Below are positions 55,045-64,000 of a stretch of DNA of 64,000 nt, piece after piece. The notes under the pieces were generated by a model, which saw only the letters and a list, made by a program, of their open reading frames with translations, was not told the DNA's origin and did no database searches. How positions within the stretch are numbered: position 1 is the first letter of the stretch; each line of letters opens with the position of its first letter. Source of the stretch: Roseofilum casamattae BLCC-M143 (GTDB taxonomy: Bacteria; Cyanobacteriota; Cyanobacteriia; Cyanobacteriales; Desertifilaceae); NCBI RefSeq assembly GCF_030068455.1, contig NZ_JAQOSQ010000012.1, positions 90,261 through 154,260 on the forward strand. Reading direction: 5' to 3'. Made by a program: the position numbers and the translations under genes.

Positions 55045-56829
55045 GTGAAAGCGATCGCAACATCAACCCTACTCGCTCTCGGAATAACATTAGGAACCGC
55101 AACCGCTAGCTCTGTCGCGCGGGCAGACTCCCCCTTACACATTACCTATCCTTCTAACGGCCATCAAACCACAGCCGATCGCATTTTTCTGATCGGTACG
55201 GCTCCTCCGGGAGGCGAAGTATTAGTGAATGGGAAACGAATTTGGCGATCGCCAGCGGGTCATTTCGCCCCCACCTTTCCCCTACAACTGGGCGAAAATA
55301 CCTTTACTTTGCGCTATGGCGATCGAGAACGGCAACTCACCATCGTCCGTAAATCTGCCCTACCTCCCGCTCCGGTGGGTAACAACTTTGCCGCAGGTTC
55401 CCTCACTCCAACAACCAATATCGCCAAACTTCCTCGAGAACCCATCTGCTTCAGCGCTATTGCTCCCAGCCAAGCTACCGTCAGCGTCAGCCTTGCCGGG
55501 CAAACCCTCCCCCTCTCTCCCAGCTCCTCCGCTCCGCAACTGCCACCCAACTCCTCTATTCTCGTCGGAGATAACCAACCCACTCCCACTGGAGTCACCA
55601 CCTATCAAGGCTGCACTACCCTCCCCGAAACCGAAACCCCTCGCTCTCTGGGCAATCCTCAGTTTCAACTAACTCTCAACGGCCAAACCATCAGTCAAAC
55701 CGCTCCCGGAACTATTTCCATTCTCTCCCCCCTGCAACTCCAGATCGCCGAAGTTACCGTCAATGAAGGCGTAGCTAGAACCGGTCCCAGCACGGACTAC
55801 TCGCGCCTCACCCCCCTACCAAAAGGCGCGCGGGCGCAAATTATTGCCGAAGAGGGAGAATGGATACAACTGGACTATGGCGCTTGGATAAAGCGAGCCG
55901 AAACCCGCGTTTTTCCCAGTTCCGTCCCTCCTCGTTCCCTCATTCGCAGCATTCGCGGACGGCAGCGTTCAGGATGGACGGATATTTACTTTCCCCTGCA
56001 AGCTCCAGTTCCGGTGAGCGTCGGACAGCGCACGAATACCTTAACCCTGAGTTTATACAACACAACGGCTCAGACCGATACCATTGTCCTCAACGACGAT
56101 CCCCTCATCGAGCGCATGGACTGGGAACAAGTCTCGCCGACACGAATTGACTATATCTTTGCCCTGAAAACCAAGCAACAATGGGGCTATCAACTGCGCT
56201 ATGAAGGAACAACTCTAGTTTTATCCTTGCGCCATCCTCCCCAAGCGTCTGGAGAGGGCGCGCAACCGCTCCAGGGGATGAAAATTCTCCTCGATCCCGG
56301 TCATGGCAGTCCCAACGATCTGGGCGCCAGAGGACCTAATGGTTATCCAGAAAAAGACGTAACTTTAATTGTATCGAAGTTATTGCGCGATCGCCTGCAA
56401 CAGCGCGGTGCAACGGTAGTATTAACCAGAGAAGGAGATGACGATCTCTGGCCCCGCGATCGCGTAGACATCATCAACGCTCAATCCCCCGATCTAGCTC
56501 TGAGCATCCATTACAACGCCCTCCCCGACAGTGGAAATGCCGTAGATACTGCTGGCATCGGCATGTTCTGGTATCATCCCCAAGCCCATAATCTTTCTGT
56601 TTTCTTGCATAACTACTTGGTAGAACAACTCGATCGCCCGTCTTATGGCGTATTTTGGAATAACCTAGCCCTCACTCGTCCGGCGATCGCCCCTTCCGTA
56701 CTGCTCGAATTAGGCTTTATGATCAATCCCACCGAATTTGAATGGATCGTCGATCCAACCGCCCAACAACAACTGGCCGATACCCTCGCCGATGGCATCG
56801 TCCAATGGGTGCAGCAACAACAAAGCTGA
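55045..56829 (+). CDS. N-acetylmuramoyl-L-alanine amidase (Amidase_3)
   Basis: 594 residues. A signal peptide (MKAIATSTLLALGI, cleavage near RADS) starts the protein; GTG 55045 is chosen because GGAGGAG lies eight bases before. Middle: an SH3-like domain (VNEGVARTGPSTDYSRLTPL, about 230-285). An AMIN-like region (about 300-395) follows, then Amidase_3: DPGHGSPND, PEKD, SIHYNA and LLELGFM, which hold the Zn-binding His, Glu and His and the catalytic Glu. It cleaves the bond between MurNAc and L-Ala for cell separation. It acts in the periplasm. Confidence 0.93.
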   Translation: MKAIATSTLLALGITLGTATASSVARADSPLHITYPSNGHQTTADRIFLIGTAPPGGEVLVNGKRIWRSPAGHFAPTFPLQLGENTFTLRYGDRERQLTIVRKSALPPAPVGNNFAAGSLTPTTNIAKLPREPICFSAIAPSQATVSVSLAGQTLPLSPSSSAPQLPPNSSILVGDNQPTPTGVTTYQGCTTLPETETPRSLGNPQFQLTLNGQTISQTAPGTISILSPLQLQIAEVTVNEGVARTGPSTDYSRLTPLPKGARAQIIAEEGEWIQLDYGAWIKRAETRVFPSSVPPRSLIRSIRGRQRSGWTDIYFPLQAPVPVSVGQRTNTLTLSLYNTTAQTDTIVLNDDPLIERMDWEQVSPTRIDYIFALKTKQQWGYQLRYEGTTLVLSLRHPPQASGEGAQPLQGMKILLDPGHGSPNDLGARGPNGYPEKDVTLIVSKLLRDRLQQRGATVVLTREGDDDLWPRDRVDIINAQSPDLALSIHYNALPDSGNAVDTAGIGMFWYHPQAHNLSVFLHNYLVEQLDRPSYGVFWNNLALTRPAIAPSVLLELGFMINPTEFEWIVDPTAQQQLADTLADGIVQWVQQQQS

Positions 56830-56917
56830 GGATTTGGGCAACGACCAACCCCCGAGTATAAAGTACCCCAAGCACAATATTTATTGAAGAATTGTGTCAC
56901 CGGGGACACAAACCTGA

Positions 56918-58120
<1,203 letters not shown>

Positions 58121-58145
58121 TCGCAAGTGCGGCGACCTGTCGATC

Positions 58146-58193
58146 GTTGAAAGTTGATAGAGGGTTTAATTCGACCCCTATCTAACTTTCAAC
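58146..58193 (+). terminator. Hairpin after sqdB
   Basis: Arms GTTGAAAGTTGATAGAGGG (58146-58164) and CCCCTATCTAACTTTCAAC (58175-58193) pair almost fully around a ten-base loop. The tail TATTGCTGG is only weakly T-rich, so termination may be partial; it could instead be an RNA-stability hairpin between sqdB and sqdX. Confidence 0.55.
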
Positions 58194-58328
58194 TATTGCT
58201 GGCGATCGCCTCAAATGGTAGTGTGAGAGATAAAAATTATAGACATGCAATTTGTCAGAGTTGGCTGGCTCGACAAACACTAATAACTGATGACCGGCGC
58301 GCAGCGCCATGTTGGAATTGGGTATTTT

Positions 58329-59459
58329 ATGAAAATAGCTCTGTTTACAGAAACTTTTTTACCTAAAATTGACGGCATTGTGACTCGTCTGACGCAAACG
58401 GTCGATCGTTTGCAACGCTCGGGAGACCAAGTCACCATTTTCTGTCCGGAAGGTGGACTGACGGAATATAAGGAAGCAAAAATTAATGGGGTGTCGGGGT
58501 TGCCTTTGCCTTGGTATCCGGAGTTAAAGATGGCGTTTCCGCGACCGGCGATCGGCGAGGCGATCGCCGATCTCAATCCCGATTTAATTCACGTCGCTAA
58601 TCCTGCTATCTTAGGTTTGGCGGGACTGTATTATGGCAAAAAATACGACATTCCCTTGGTCGCTTCTTACCATACTCATTTGCCTCAATACTTACAGCAT
58701 TATGGGTTAGGAATGTTAGAACCATTATTGTGGGAATTACTGAAGGGAGCGCATAACCAAGCCGATCTCAATTTGTGTACTTCCAGCGTGATGGTACAAG
58801 AGTTAATCGACCACGGCATCGAGCGCGTGGATTTGTGGCAGCGAGGGGTGGATACCGATTTGTTTCATCCCAGTTTAGCCTCTCGGGAGATGCGCGATCG
58901 CCTTTCTCAGGGGCATCCGGACAGTCCCCTCCTCCTCTATGTCGGTCGCTTGGGTGCAGAAAAGGAGATCGAGCGAATTAAGCCCGTGCTCGAAAGTATA
59001 CCCGATGCGCGGTTAGCTTTGGTCGGCGACGGGCCGAACCGAGAAGCTCTGGAGGAACATTTTGCCGGAACGGCTACCCATTTTGTCGGATATCTGCGCG
59101 GAGAAACCTTGGCTTCTGCCTTTGCTTCGGCCGATGCCTTTATTTTTCCATCAACGACGGAAACTCTCGGGTTAGTCTTGCTCGAAGCTATGGCAGCAGG
59201 ATGTCCGGTGGTTGCTGCCGGAACTGGAGGTATCGTTGATATTGTCACCGATGGGGTGAATGGCTATCTCTTCGACCCCACGGATGAGAATGGGGCCATT
59301 AAGGCAACCCAAACGCTGCTCGATAACCAAACCGAACGGGAAACCTTGCGAGAGAACGCTCGCCAAGAAGCCGAACGTTGGGGTTGGCAAGCTGCCACAG
59401 ACCAACTGCGTCGGTACTATCAAGGGGTGTTGAATGCTCGCCAACCTTTGGCAGCTTAA
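58329..59459 (+). CDS. sqdX: Sulfoquinovosyltransferase
   Basis: 376 residues, GT4 family GT-B fold. KIALFTETFLPKIDG, SYHTHLPQYL, RGVDTDLFHP, VGRLGAEKEIE and the EX7E-like ETLGLVLLEA are SqdX traits. It transfers sulfoquinovose from the UDP donor to diacylglycerol. ATG 58329 fits the family length better than ATG 58290. It is downstream of sqdB. Length and motifs are complete. Confidence 0.95.
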   Translation: MKIALFTETFLPKIDGIVTRLTQTVDRLQRSGDQVTIFCPEGGLTEYKEAKINGVSGLPLPWYPELKMAFPRPAIGEAIADLNPDLIHVANPAILGLAGLYYGKKYDIPLVASYHTHLPQYLQHYGLGMLEPLLWELLKGAHNQADLNLCTSSVMVQELIDHGIERVDLWQRGVDTDLFHPSLASREMRDRLSQGHPDSPLLLYVGRLGAEKEIERIKPVLESIPDARLALVGDGPNREALEEHFAGTATHFVGYLRGETLASAFASADAFIFPSTTETLGLVLLEAMAAGCPVVAAGTGGIVDIVTDGVNGYLFDPTDENGAIKATQTLLDNQTERETLRENARQEAERWGWQAATDQLRRYYQGVLNARQPLAA

Positions 59460-59714
59460 CCCAAGGTTCAGTTAAGCAGACACAACAGAGAGATAATGGC
59501 GATCGCCCTACCATTCACATCGCGCAACCCAATCTGAATGGCTGTGGCGATCGCCGGAACTAGAGGTTTTCGCGATCGCTAGAAAAGATAAATACGAGCG
59601 GATTTGTTAACATTATTGGGAGGCGATCGCCTCAACTAAACGTTCTCCTGAGTCGCTGTTACAATCTAGAGATAAGCTCGCAACAATTTCTCCAACGATC
59701 GGAGGTTTCCCCCT

Positions 59715-60305
59715 ATGGTGATGCAAGCAGAAAAAACGAAAACTTATACTCCAGAAGAGTATCTAGAGCAAGAAGTTAATAGCGACGAACGACATGAATA
59801 TATTAATGGGGAGATTATTCTCATGACAGGGGGAACGCCGAATCATAACTTAATCGCTGGTAATTTGTTCGCAACGTTAAACTTTTCTCTAAAACGTCAA
59901 CCCTACTTTGCCTTTGTCACCGATCAGCGCTTGTGGGTTCCAGAAAAAGGAATCTACACTTACCCTGATGTGATGGTTGTTCAAGGAGAAGTGCAATTGC
60001 AAGAAGGACGTAAAGATACCGTTACCAATCCAATCCTAATTGCAGAAGTGTTATCGAAGTCTACTCAGGGATACGATCGCGGCAAAAAGTCCCAAGGATA
60101 TCGCACTCTTCCTAGTTTACAAGAATATCTGTTCGTCGATCAATACACGATGCATGTGGAGCGATATTATCGAACTGAAACCAATGAATGGGTGTTATCA
60201 GAATACGATCGGTCAGAATCTGTCATTCAGTTTAATAGTATTCCGGGCGAAATTTCCTTAGTAGATTTGTACGATAAAGTTGACTTTCAAAGAGATTCAG
60301 AATAA
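59715..60305 (+). CDS. Uma2-family (DUF820) endonuclease-like protein
   Basis: 196 residues. The pattern is YTPEEYLEQE, RHEYINGEIILM, YPDVMVV, LIAEVLS and YDRGKKSQGYRTLPSLQEY, giving the Asp, Glu and Lys of the PD-(D/E)XK fold. Uma2 proteins are very common in cyanobacteria and their role is uncertain. GGAGG precedes ATG 59715. A second, distant Uma2 gene is directly downstream on the opposite strand. Confidence 0.88.
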   Translation: MVMQAEKTKTYTPEEYLEQEVNSDERHEYINGEIILMTGGTPNHNLIAGNLFATLNFSLKRQPYFAFVTDQRLWVPEKGIYTYPDVMVVQGEVQLQEGRKDTVTNPILIAEVLSKSTQGYDRGKKSQGYRTLPSLQEYLFVDQYTMHVERYYRTETNEWVLSEYDRSESVIQFNSIPGEISLVDLYDKVDFQRDSE

Positions 60306-60323
60306 TGATGGGGCGATCGCAGA

Positions 60324-60932
60324 CTACGACCAAATACGTTTTAATGAAAGTGTAAATCCGGGCAACACCTCTTCTCCCGATAAAGCGATCGGATTTGCCA
60401 CGACTTCCACCACTTGACCTACACGATAAATTTCTACTCGCTTATTCTTCGGATCGATTAGCCATCCCAACTGAGTGCCATTATCTATGTATTCCTGCAT
60501 CTTAGTCCGCAAATCTTTCAGGCTATCGGTCTTCGAGCGCAGCTCCACCACAAAGTCAGGACATAGGGGAATAAAACCTTCTCTCTGTTCGGGAGTCAGT
60601 ACTTCCCATTTATCTTTCTTTAAAAAAGACGCATCGGGAGACCGGTTGGCTCCGTTGGGTAACTCAAATCCGGTGGATGAGTCAAAGTATTCCCCTAACT
60701 GCTCGTTAGCTTCGCACCAAATACCGAGCTGAGTGCCGATTTTCGCATTCCGTTGACCGGTTTCGCCACCAGTGGGTGGATTCACAATAAGTTTTCCTGT
60801 AGCAGTACGTTCGAGTCTGAGATCGCGATTGGCGCTAACCAATGCCACAAACTGTTCCCGTGTCACGTGGAGCAGTAAGCGATCGGGTAATTGGAGGAGA
60901 AGCCGTTGAGGTTGGGAAGGAGCTTGTACCAT
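60324..60932 (-). CDS. Second Uma2-family protein
   Basis: 202 residues. RSPDASFLKKDKW, DFVVELRSKTDSLKDLRTKMQEY and LGWLIDPKNKRVEIY give the Asp, Glu-x-R/K and Lys positions of Uma2. It is clearly different from the first copy (PDASF and VEL rather than PDVMV and AEV), so the two are not a recent duplicate. It converges with the other gene; 18 bases separate the stops. Confidence 0.88.
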   Translation of the reverse strand: MVQAPSQPQRLLLQLPDRLLLHVTREQFVALVSANRDLRLERTATGKLIVNPPTGGETGQRNAKIGTQLGIWCEANEQLGEYFDSSTGFELPNGANRSPDASFLKKDKWEVLTPEQREGFIPLCPDFVVELRSKTDSLKDLRTKMQEYIDNGTQLGWLIDPKNKRVEIYRVGQVVEVVANPIALSGEEVLPGFTLSLKRIWS

Positions 60933-61034
60933 CAGAATTCACCTTACGCTACTTTTATCTTAATTTGAGTTTAGGATAAGCGATCGCGCGAACAGATCGA
61001 TACGAGCGCGATCGCCAATCACGATAACCGAGAA

Positions 61035-61658
61035 TTAATACTCAATCCCCGGTTGAGCTTTCACGCCTTGTTCGCGGAAGGGATGTTTAACCAATGTCAT
61101 TTCCGTTACCAGATCCGCAGCATCGATCAACGGTTGGGGGGCACCGCGACCGGTGAGGATGACGTGGGAATCATCGGGTTTACCGCTCAATCCTGCCAGA
61201 ACATCCTCGACTTGCAAGTAACCCAGTTTCAACGCGACATTCACTTCGTCGAGCAAAACCAAGCGGAACTCGGGGTTCTGGATATAGGTTAACGCTTGTT
61301 GCCAGGCTTCGTTCGCTTTGGCGATATCGCGATCGCGATCTTGCGTATCCCAGGTAAAACCTTCTCCCATAGCCTTAAACTCTAGTTGGTCGGGGGCCCA
61401 TTGGGTTAACACTGACTTTTCTGCCGGTTCCCAAGCACCCTTGATGAACTGCACGATCGCCACCTTATAGCCCTGACCGAGCGATCGCAACACCATCCCC
61501 AAGGCTGCTGTCGTTTTGCCTTTGCCATGTCCGGTATGGACGATAATCAACCCTTTCTCTAAGGAGGCTTTCTCGACTCGCTCTTTTTGCACCTCTTGCC
61601 GACGTTGCATCTTTTGCCGGTGTTGCTGCGCGATCGCAGAAGATGAATCACTATCCAT
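61035..61658 (-). CDS. cobO: Cob(I)yrinic acid a,c-diamide adenosyltransferase
   Basis: 207 residues. Walker A GHGKGKTTAA, FIKGAWEPAE, and LVLLDEVNVALKLGYL are BtuR/CobO signatures. It adds the adenosyl group to reduced corrin. The N-terminus (QQHRQKMQRRQEVQK) is basic and flexible. No cobalamin riboswitch was seen upstream. The gene stands alone. Confidence 0.94.
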   Translation of the reverse strand: MDSDSSSAIAQQHRQKMQRRQEVQKERVEKASLEKGLIIVHTGHGKGKTTAALGMVLRSLGQGYKVAIVQFIKGAWEPAEKSVLTQWAPDQLEFKAMGEGFTWDTQDRDRDIAKANEAWQQALTYIQNPEFRLVLLDEVNVALKLGYLQVEDVLAGLSGKPDDSHVILTGRGAPQPLIDAADLVTEMTLVKHPFREQGVKAQPGIEY

Positions 61659-62327
61659 GGAAATACTACAAATATTACTATTTTAAAATACTATTTCTGG
61701 ACCATACTTTTGTCATCTGTATCCTAGTTAACCCAACATAGACGTCTTTTTTTAAGTTCTGCTATACTTTGAGCATGTGGTAGATAAAAGGTTGCAACAA
61801 AAACGTTGAACTATCCTCCGTTAACTGGATATCCCTGGCAAGGCTTGTGGTATCTGGATCTACAACTGAAGCGCAGGCGTAAATCCAATCCAGGCATTTC
61901 TCGAGTTGATGCGTGCGAGCCTCCTAGTTTGGTTTGACCGGTCTGCAAGGTCAAGGTTGACTACGTCTCTAAATTCCCAGCAACCCAGACCGGTCAGTAC
62001 ACTCATTCATTCAATCGGTTCTTCAGCTCTAGATTGAGCGAGATAACCTCTTACTATTCTCTAGTCGAGCAGACTGTAGCATTGACTCTTCGGGTTGGTG
62101 AAATTTTGATGCGATCGCTCCCTCGTCCATCAGTTCTTCTATGGATAATGCGAGGAAAGAGCGCGAGCACTTCCCGGCATTAATTGAGAGAGAATTGCTG
62201 ATGCCCAATTATTCACTCAATTCTCCAAAAGAGCGATCGCTCTTCCGGTTCTGCCCGATCGAGAGACTAGTAAAAACAACCAAAAAGACTGTACTTATCC
62301 CACCCTTAACAATTAGGAGAATTCATC
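61659..62327 (+). other. Gene-free leader region before the DHS-like gene
   Basis: About 670 bases. TGCTATACT (61760-61768) fits an extended -10 promoter on the plus strand, which would place a transcript start near 61775. From there to the gene at 62328 is 550 bases. GACCGGTCTG (61937-61946) and its exact complement (61987-61996) make a ten-base stem with a 40-base loop; TTGACC and GGTCAA pair inside the left half. No gene of good quality lies here. It could be a long 5' leader or a separate small RNA. Confidence 0.55.
61760..61768 (+). promoter_or_regulatory. Extended -10 promoter candidate
   Basis: TGCTATACT matches the TGnTATAAT extended -10 form, in a T-rich stretch. The -35 region has no clear TTGACA. 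It lies upstream of a gene-free stretch and of the DHS-like gene, so it may drive that leader. Called from sequence only. Confidence 0.5.
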
Positions 62328-63497
62328 ATGTCTCGGTTGCTCAAAAATAAAATTGCTCCCGCACCTTTACCGACAAAAATCGGTATTACTGAGTTAATTG
62401 ATGGTTACTTTACTGCTTATAATTCAGCACGATTGCGAGAAATTTGTCACCTGCTGACGGAGAAAGTGATGCAACCCGAAGTTACCGTGGGGGTGAGCCT
62501 TTCGGGAGCCATGACTCCTGCTGGGTTTGGGGTGGGTATTCTCGCTCCCCTGATGCGCCAAGGTTATATCGATTGGATGATTAGCACCGGAGCAAATTTA
62601 TATCACGATTTGCATTACGGTTTGGGCATGAGTTTGTATGCGGGGAGTCCTTTCCTCAACGACGTGCAACTGCGCCAAGACGGACATATCCGCATTTACG
62701 ATATTGTCTTCGACTACGACGTGCTCTTGCAAACCGATGCTTTTATTCGCCAAACCTTACAAGCGCCGGAGTTCCAGAAACCTATGGGAACCGCTGAGTT
62801 TCATTACCTGCTCGGTAAGTATATTTGGCAAGTGGAACAGCGCTTGGGTATCGAAAATCCTTGTTTGCTCTCTACTGCCTATGAGTGCGGCGTTCCGATT
62901 TATACTTCTTCTCCAGGAGATAGCTCCATTGGCATGAATGTGGCAGCCATGGCTCTGGAAGGGTCGCAACTGGTTCTCGATCCGTCTATTGATGTGAATG
63001 AAACGGCTGCGATCGTTTATGGTGCGCGGTCTGTAGAAGAAAGTACGCTTTCCGGCCGAAGTGCAGCGATAATGATTGGTGGAGGTTCTCCGAAAAACTT
63101 CCTCTTGCAAACTCAACCTCAGATTCACGAAGTCTTGGGGTTAGAAGAGCGCGGTCACGATTATTTCGTACAGATTACCGATGCTCGTCCGGATACGGGA
63201 GGACTTTCTGGGGCAACCCCTTCGGAAGCGGTGAGTTGGGGAAAAGTCGATCCGAACGAGCTGCCGAACAGCATTGTTTGTTACACGGATAGCACGATCG
63301 CCTTACCTCTGATTAGCGCTTATATTACGCAAAAATGTACGCCTCGCTCTCTGAAAAACTTGTACCACCAGCGTCAGGAACTTCTGGAGCGTCTCAAAGC
63401 CGAGTATCAGTTGCGGCTGAAGCATCCGGTTCCTGCAGTAAGCAATAATACTGTTGCACCGAAAACCTATCCTTGCGGCACTCCTATCCGAAATTAA
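62328..63497 (+). CDS. Deoxyhypusine synthase-like (homospermidine biosynthesis) protein
   Basis: 389 residues. The deoxyhypusine synthase fold is visible: [46 protein letters not shown] and [10 protein letters not shown]. The last carries the catalytic lysine (Lys306). Bacteria lack eIF5A, so in cyanobacteria this family is taken to make homospermidine from putrescine and spermidine with NAD. AGGAG precedes ATG 62328. A long leader region is upstream. Function is inferred by family. Confidence 0.88.
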   Translation: MSRLLKNKIAPAPLPTKIGITELIDGYFTAYNSARLREICHLLTEKVMQPEVTVGVSLSGAMTPAGFGVGILAPLMRQGYIDWMISTGANLYHDLHYGLGMSLYAGSPFLNDVQLRQDGHIRIYDIVFDYDVLLQTDAFIRQTLQAPEFQKPMGTAEFHYLLGKYIWQVEQRLGIENPCLLSTAYECGVPIYTSSPGDSSIGMNVAAMALEGSQLVLDPSIDVNETAAIVYGARSVEESTLSGRSAAIMIGGGSPKNFLLQTQPQIHEVLGLEERGHDYFVQITDARPDTGGLSGATPSEAVSWGKVDPNELPNSIVCYTDSTIALPLISAYITQKCTPRSLKNLYHQRQELLERLKAEYQLRLKHPVPAVSNNTVAPKTYPCGTPIRN

Positions 63498-63531
63498 CGT
63501 CTCTTCATTTACATTAACCTTTTCTTTGCCC

Positions 63532-63570
63532 AGTCCTTCTCGATCGCTGTATTCGAGAAGGACTTTCTTT
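63532..63570 (+). terminator. Rho-independent terminator after the DHS-like gene
   Basis: A 12-base perfect stem, AGTCCTTCTCGA (63532-63543) with TCGAGAAGGACT (63553-63564), a nine-base loop and TTCTTT after it. It lies 35 bases after the stop. Confidence 0.9.
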
Positions 63571-64000
63571 AATTAATAATTAATAGACATCTCCTAAAAA
63601 TAATATCCAGAAAGAAAAAGTATGTTATAATTAAGATTTGCCAAAAACAAATCATGAGTAATATTGAAGAATTTCTGCGACAATATCCCCAGGAAACCCA
63701 AAGAGTATTAGGTATTAATGCCGAGCAACTGGAAAAATTAACCAAGATAGCTAAAGAGAAATATCAGGAAAGAAAGAAACAAAAAACTAGACTGATAAAA
63801 GCTGGAGGAGGTAGGGAAGCGAAACTGATGTTAGAAGAGCAGATTATCTTAACTCTTTTCTATCTCCATAATTTCCCAACGTTTCAAATTTTAGGAATCC
63901 AGTTTGGAGTGAGTGAGTCTACGGCTCATAAAATTTTTCATGAATGGCTCGAATTATTAGAAGAATTACTTCCTGCGTCTCTGATGGAACAATTAAAAAA
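63571..64000 (+). mobile_element. Left part of an insertion sequence
   Basis: The transposase frame at 63654 and the AT-rich leader before it mark an insertion sequence that continues past the window. The left boundary is not fixed; it must be after the terminator at 63570. Confidence 0.6.
63654..64000 (+). CDS. IS5-family-like transposase, N-terminal part
   Basis: 115 codons are visible before the window ends. The helix-turn-helix of HTH_Tnp_4 is clear: LEEQIILTLFYLHNFPTFQI, then GIQFGVSESTAHKIFHEWL. DDE catalytic residues would lie beyond the edge. The A/T-rich sequence lacks HIP1, unlike its neighbours. The left inverted repeat should be between about 63570 and 63650; I could not define it without the other end. 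Confidence 0.85.
   Translation, partial: MSNIEEFLRQYPQETQRVLGINAEQLEKLTKIAKEKYQERKKQKTRLIKAGGGREAKLMLEEQIILTLFYLHNFPTFQILGIQFGVSESTAHKIFHEWLELLEELLPASLMEQLK

Noticed and set aside
61659..61900. Cobalamin riboswitch upstream of cobO
   Set aside because: No B12-box-like sequence or the usual pairing was seen on the minus strand.
62141..62350. 69-codon frame before the DHS-like gene
   Set aside because: No family pattern, and it overlaps the well-supported start with AGGAG in another frame.

Overview
The window is cyanobacterial chromosome. The octamer GCGATCGC (HIP1) recurs in genes and gaps on both strands. The marker genes psbV (cytochrome c550), psbV2, sqdB and sqdX (sulfolipid), several cyanobacterial DUF families and a giant Ser/Thr-kinase/histidine-kinase protein agree. 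Dispersed palindromes and psbV2 suggest a filamentous, Oscillatoriales-like genome; that placement is inference. No rRNA, tRNA or CRISPR array was recognised. An IS5-like transposase gene runs off the right edge.

Layout. 1-10 kb: the tail of an unknown gene, a secreted MORN-repeat protein, an orphan lasso-type B1/B2 pair (PqqD-like plus McjB-like protease), a phosphohexomutase, a membrane glycosyltransferase, a GNAT acetyltransferase, small conserved proteins, rnhA with an extra C-terminal domain, a lipid acyltransferase, a GST and a DsbA-like protein. 10-21 kb: an alpha/beta hydrolase, a methylglyoxal synthase/lipid kinase fusion, a DUF4912 protein carrying 44 exact-length heptapeptide repeats, a photorespiratory-type aminotransferase and bioF. 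21-27.5 kb: CYTH phosphatase, a methyltransferase plus PLP decarboxylase cassette, and an XPB-like helicase with its partner. 27.5-36 kb: a 1793-residue kinase, citramalate synthase and a PIN toxin-antitoxin pair.

36-48 kb: a membrane GTPase, psbV-psbV2-rsmH, DUF4112, DUF3179, a two-domain glycosyltransferase, and small accessory genes including a decayed DUF29 copy. 48-64 kb: a secreted TPR-CHAT protein, trpB, the cdaA-uppS pair (c-di-AMP synthesis and cell-wall lipid), an N-acetylmuramoyl-L-alanine amidase, sqdB-sqdX, two Uma2 nucleases, cobO and a deoxyhypusine-synthase-like gene behind a long structured leader.

Functional groupings: photosystem II extrinsic cytochromes (psbV, psbV2); thylakoid sulfolipid (sqdB, sqdX); envelope building and signalling (uppS, cdaA, amidase, two polytopic glycosyltransferases); amino-acid and cofactor synthesis (cimA, trpB, bioF, cobO). 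Most genes are ordinary housekeeping. The features most worth a second look are the DUF4912 repeat array, the methyltransferase/decarboxylase cassette, the orphan lasso-type pair, the long leader at 61.66-62.33 kb and the small or decaying genes at 36.1, 45.1 and 47.3 kb.
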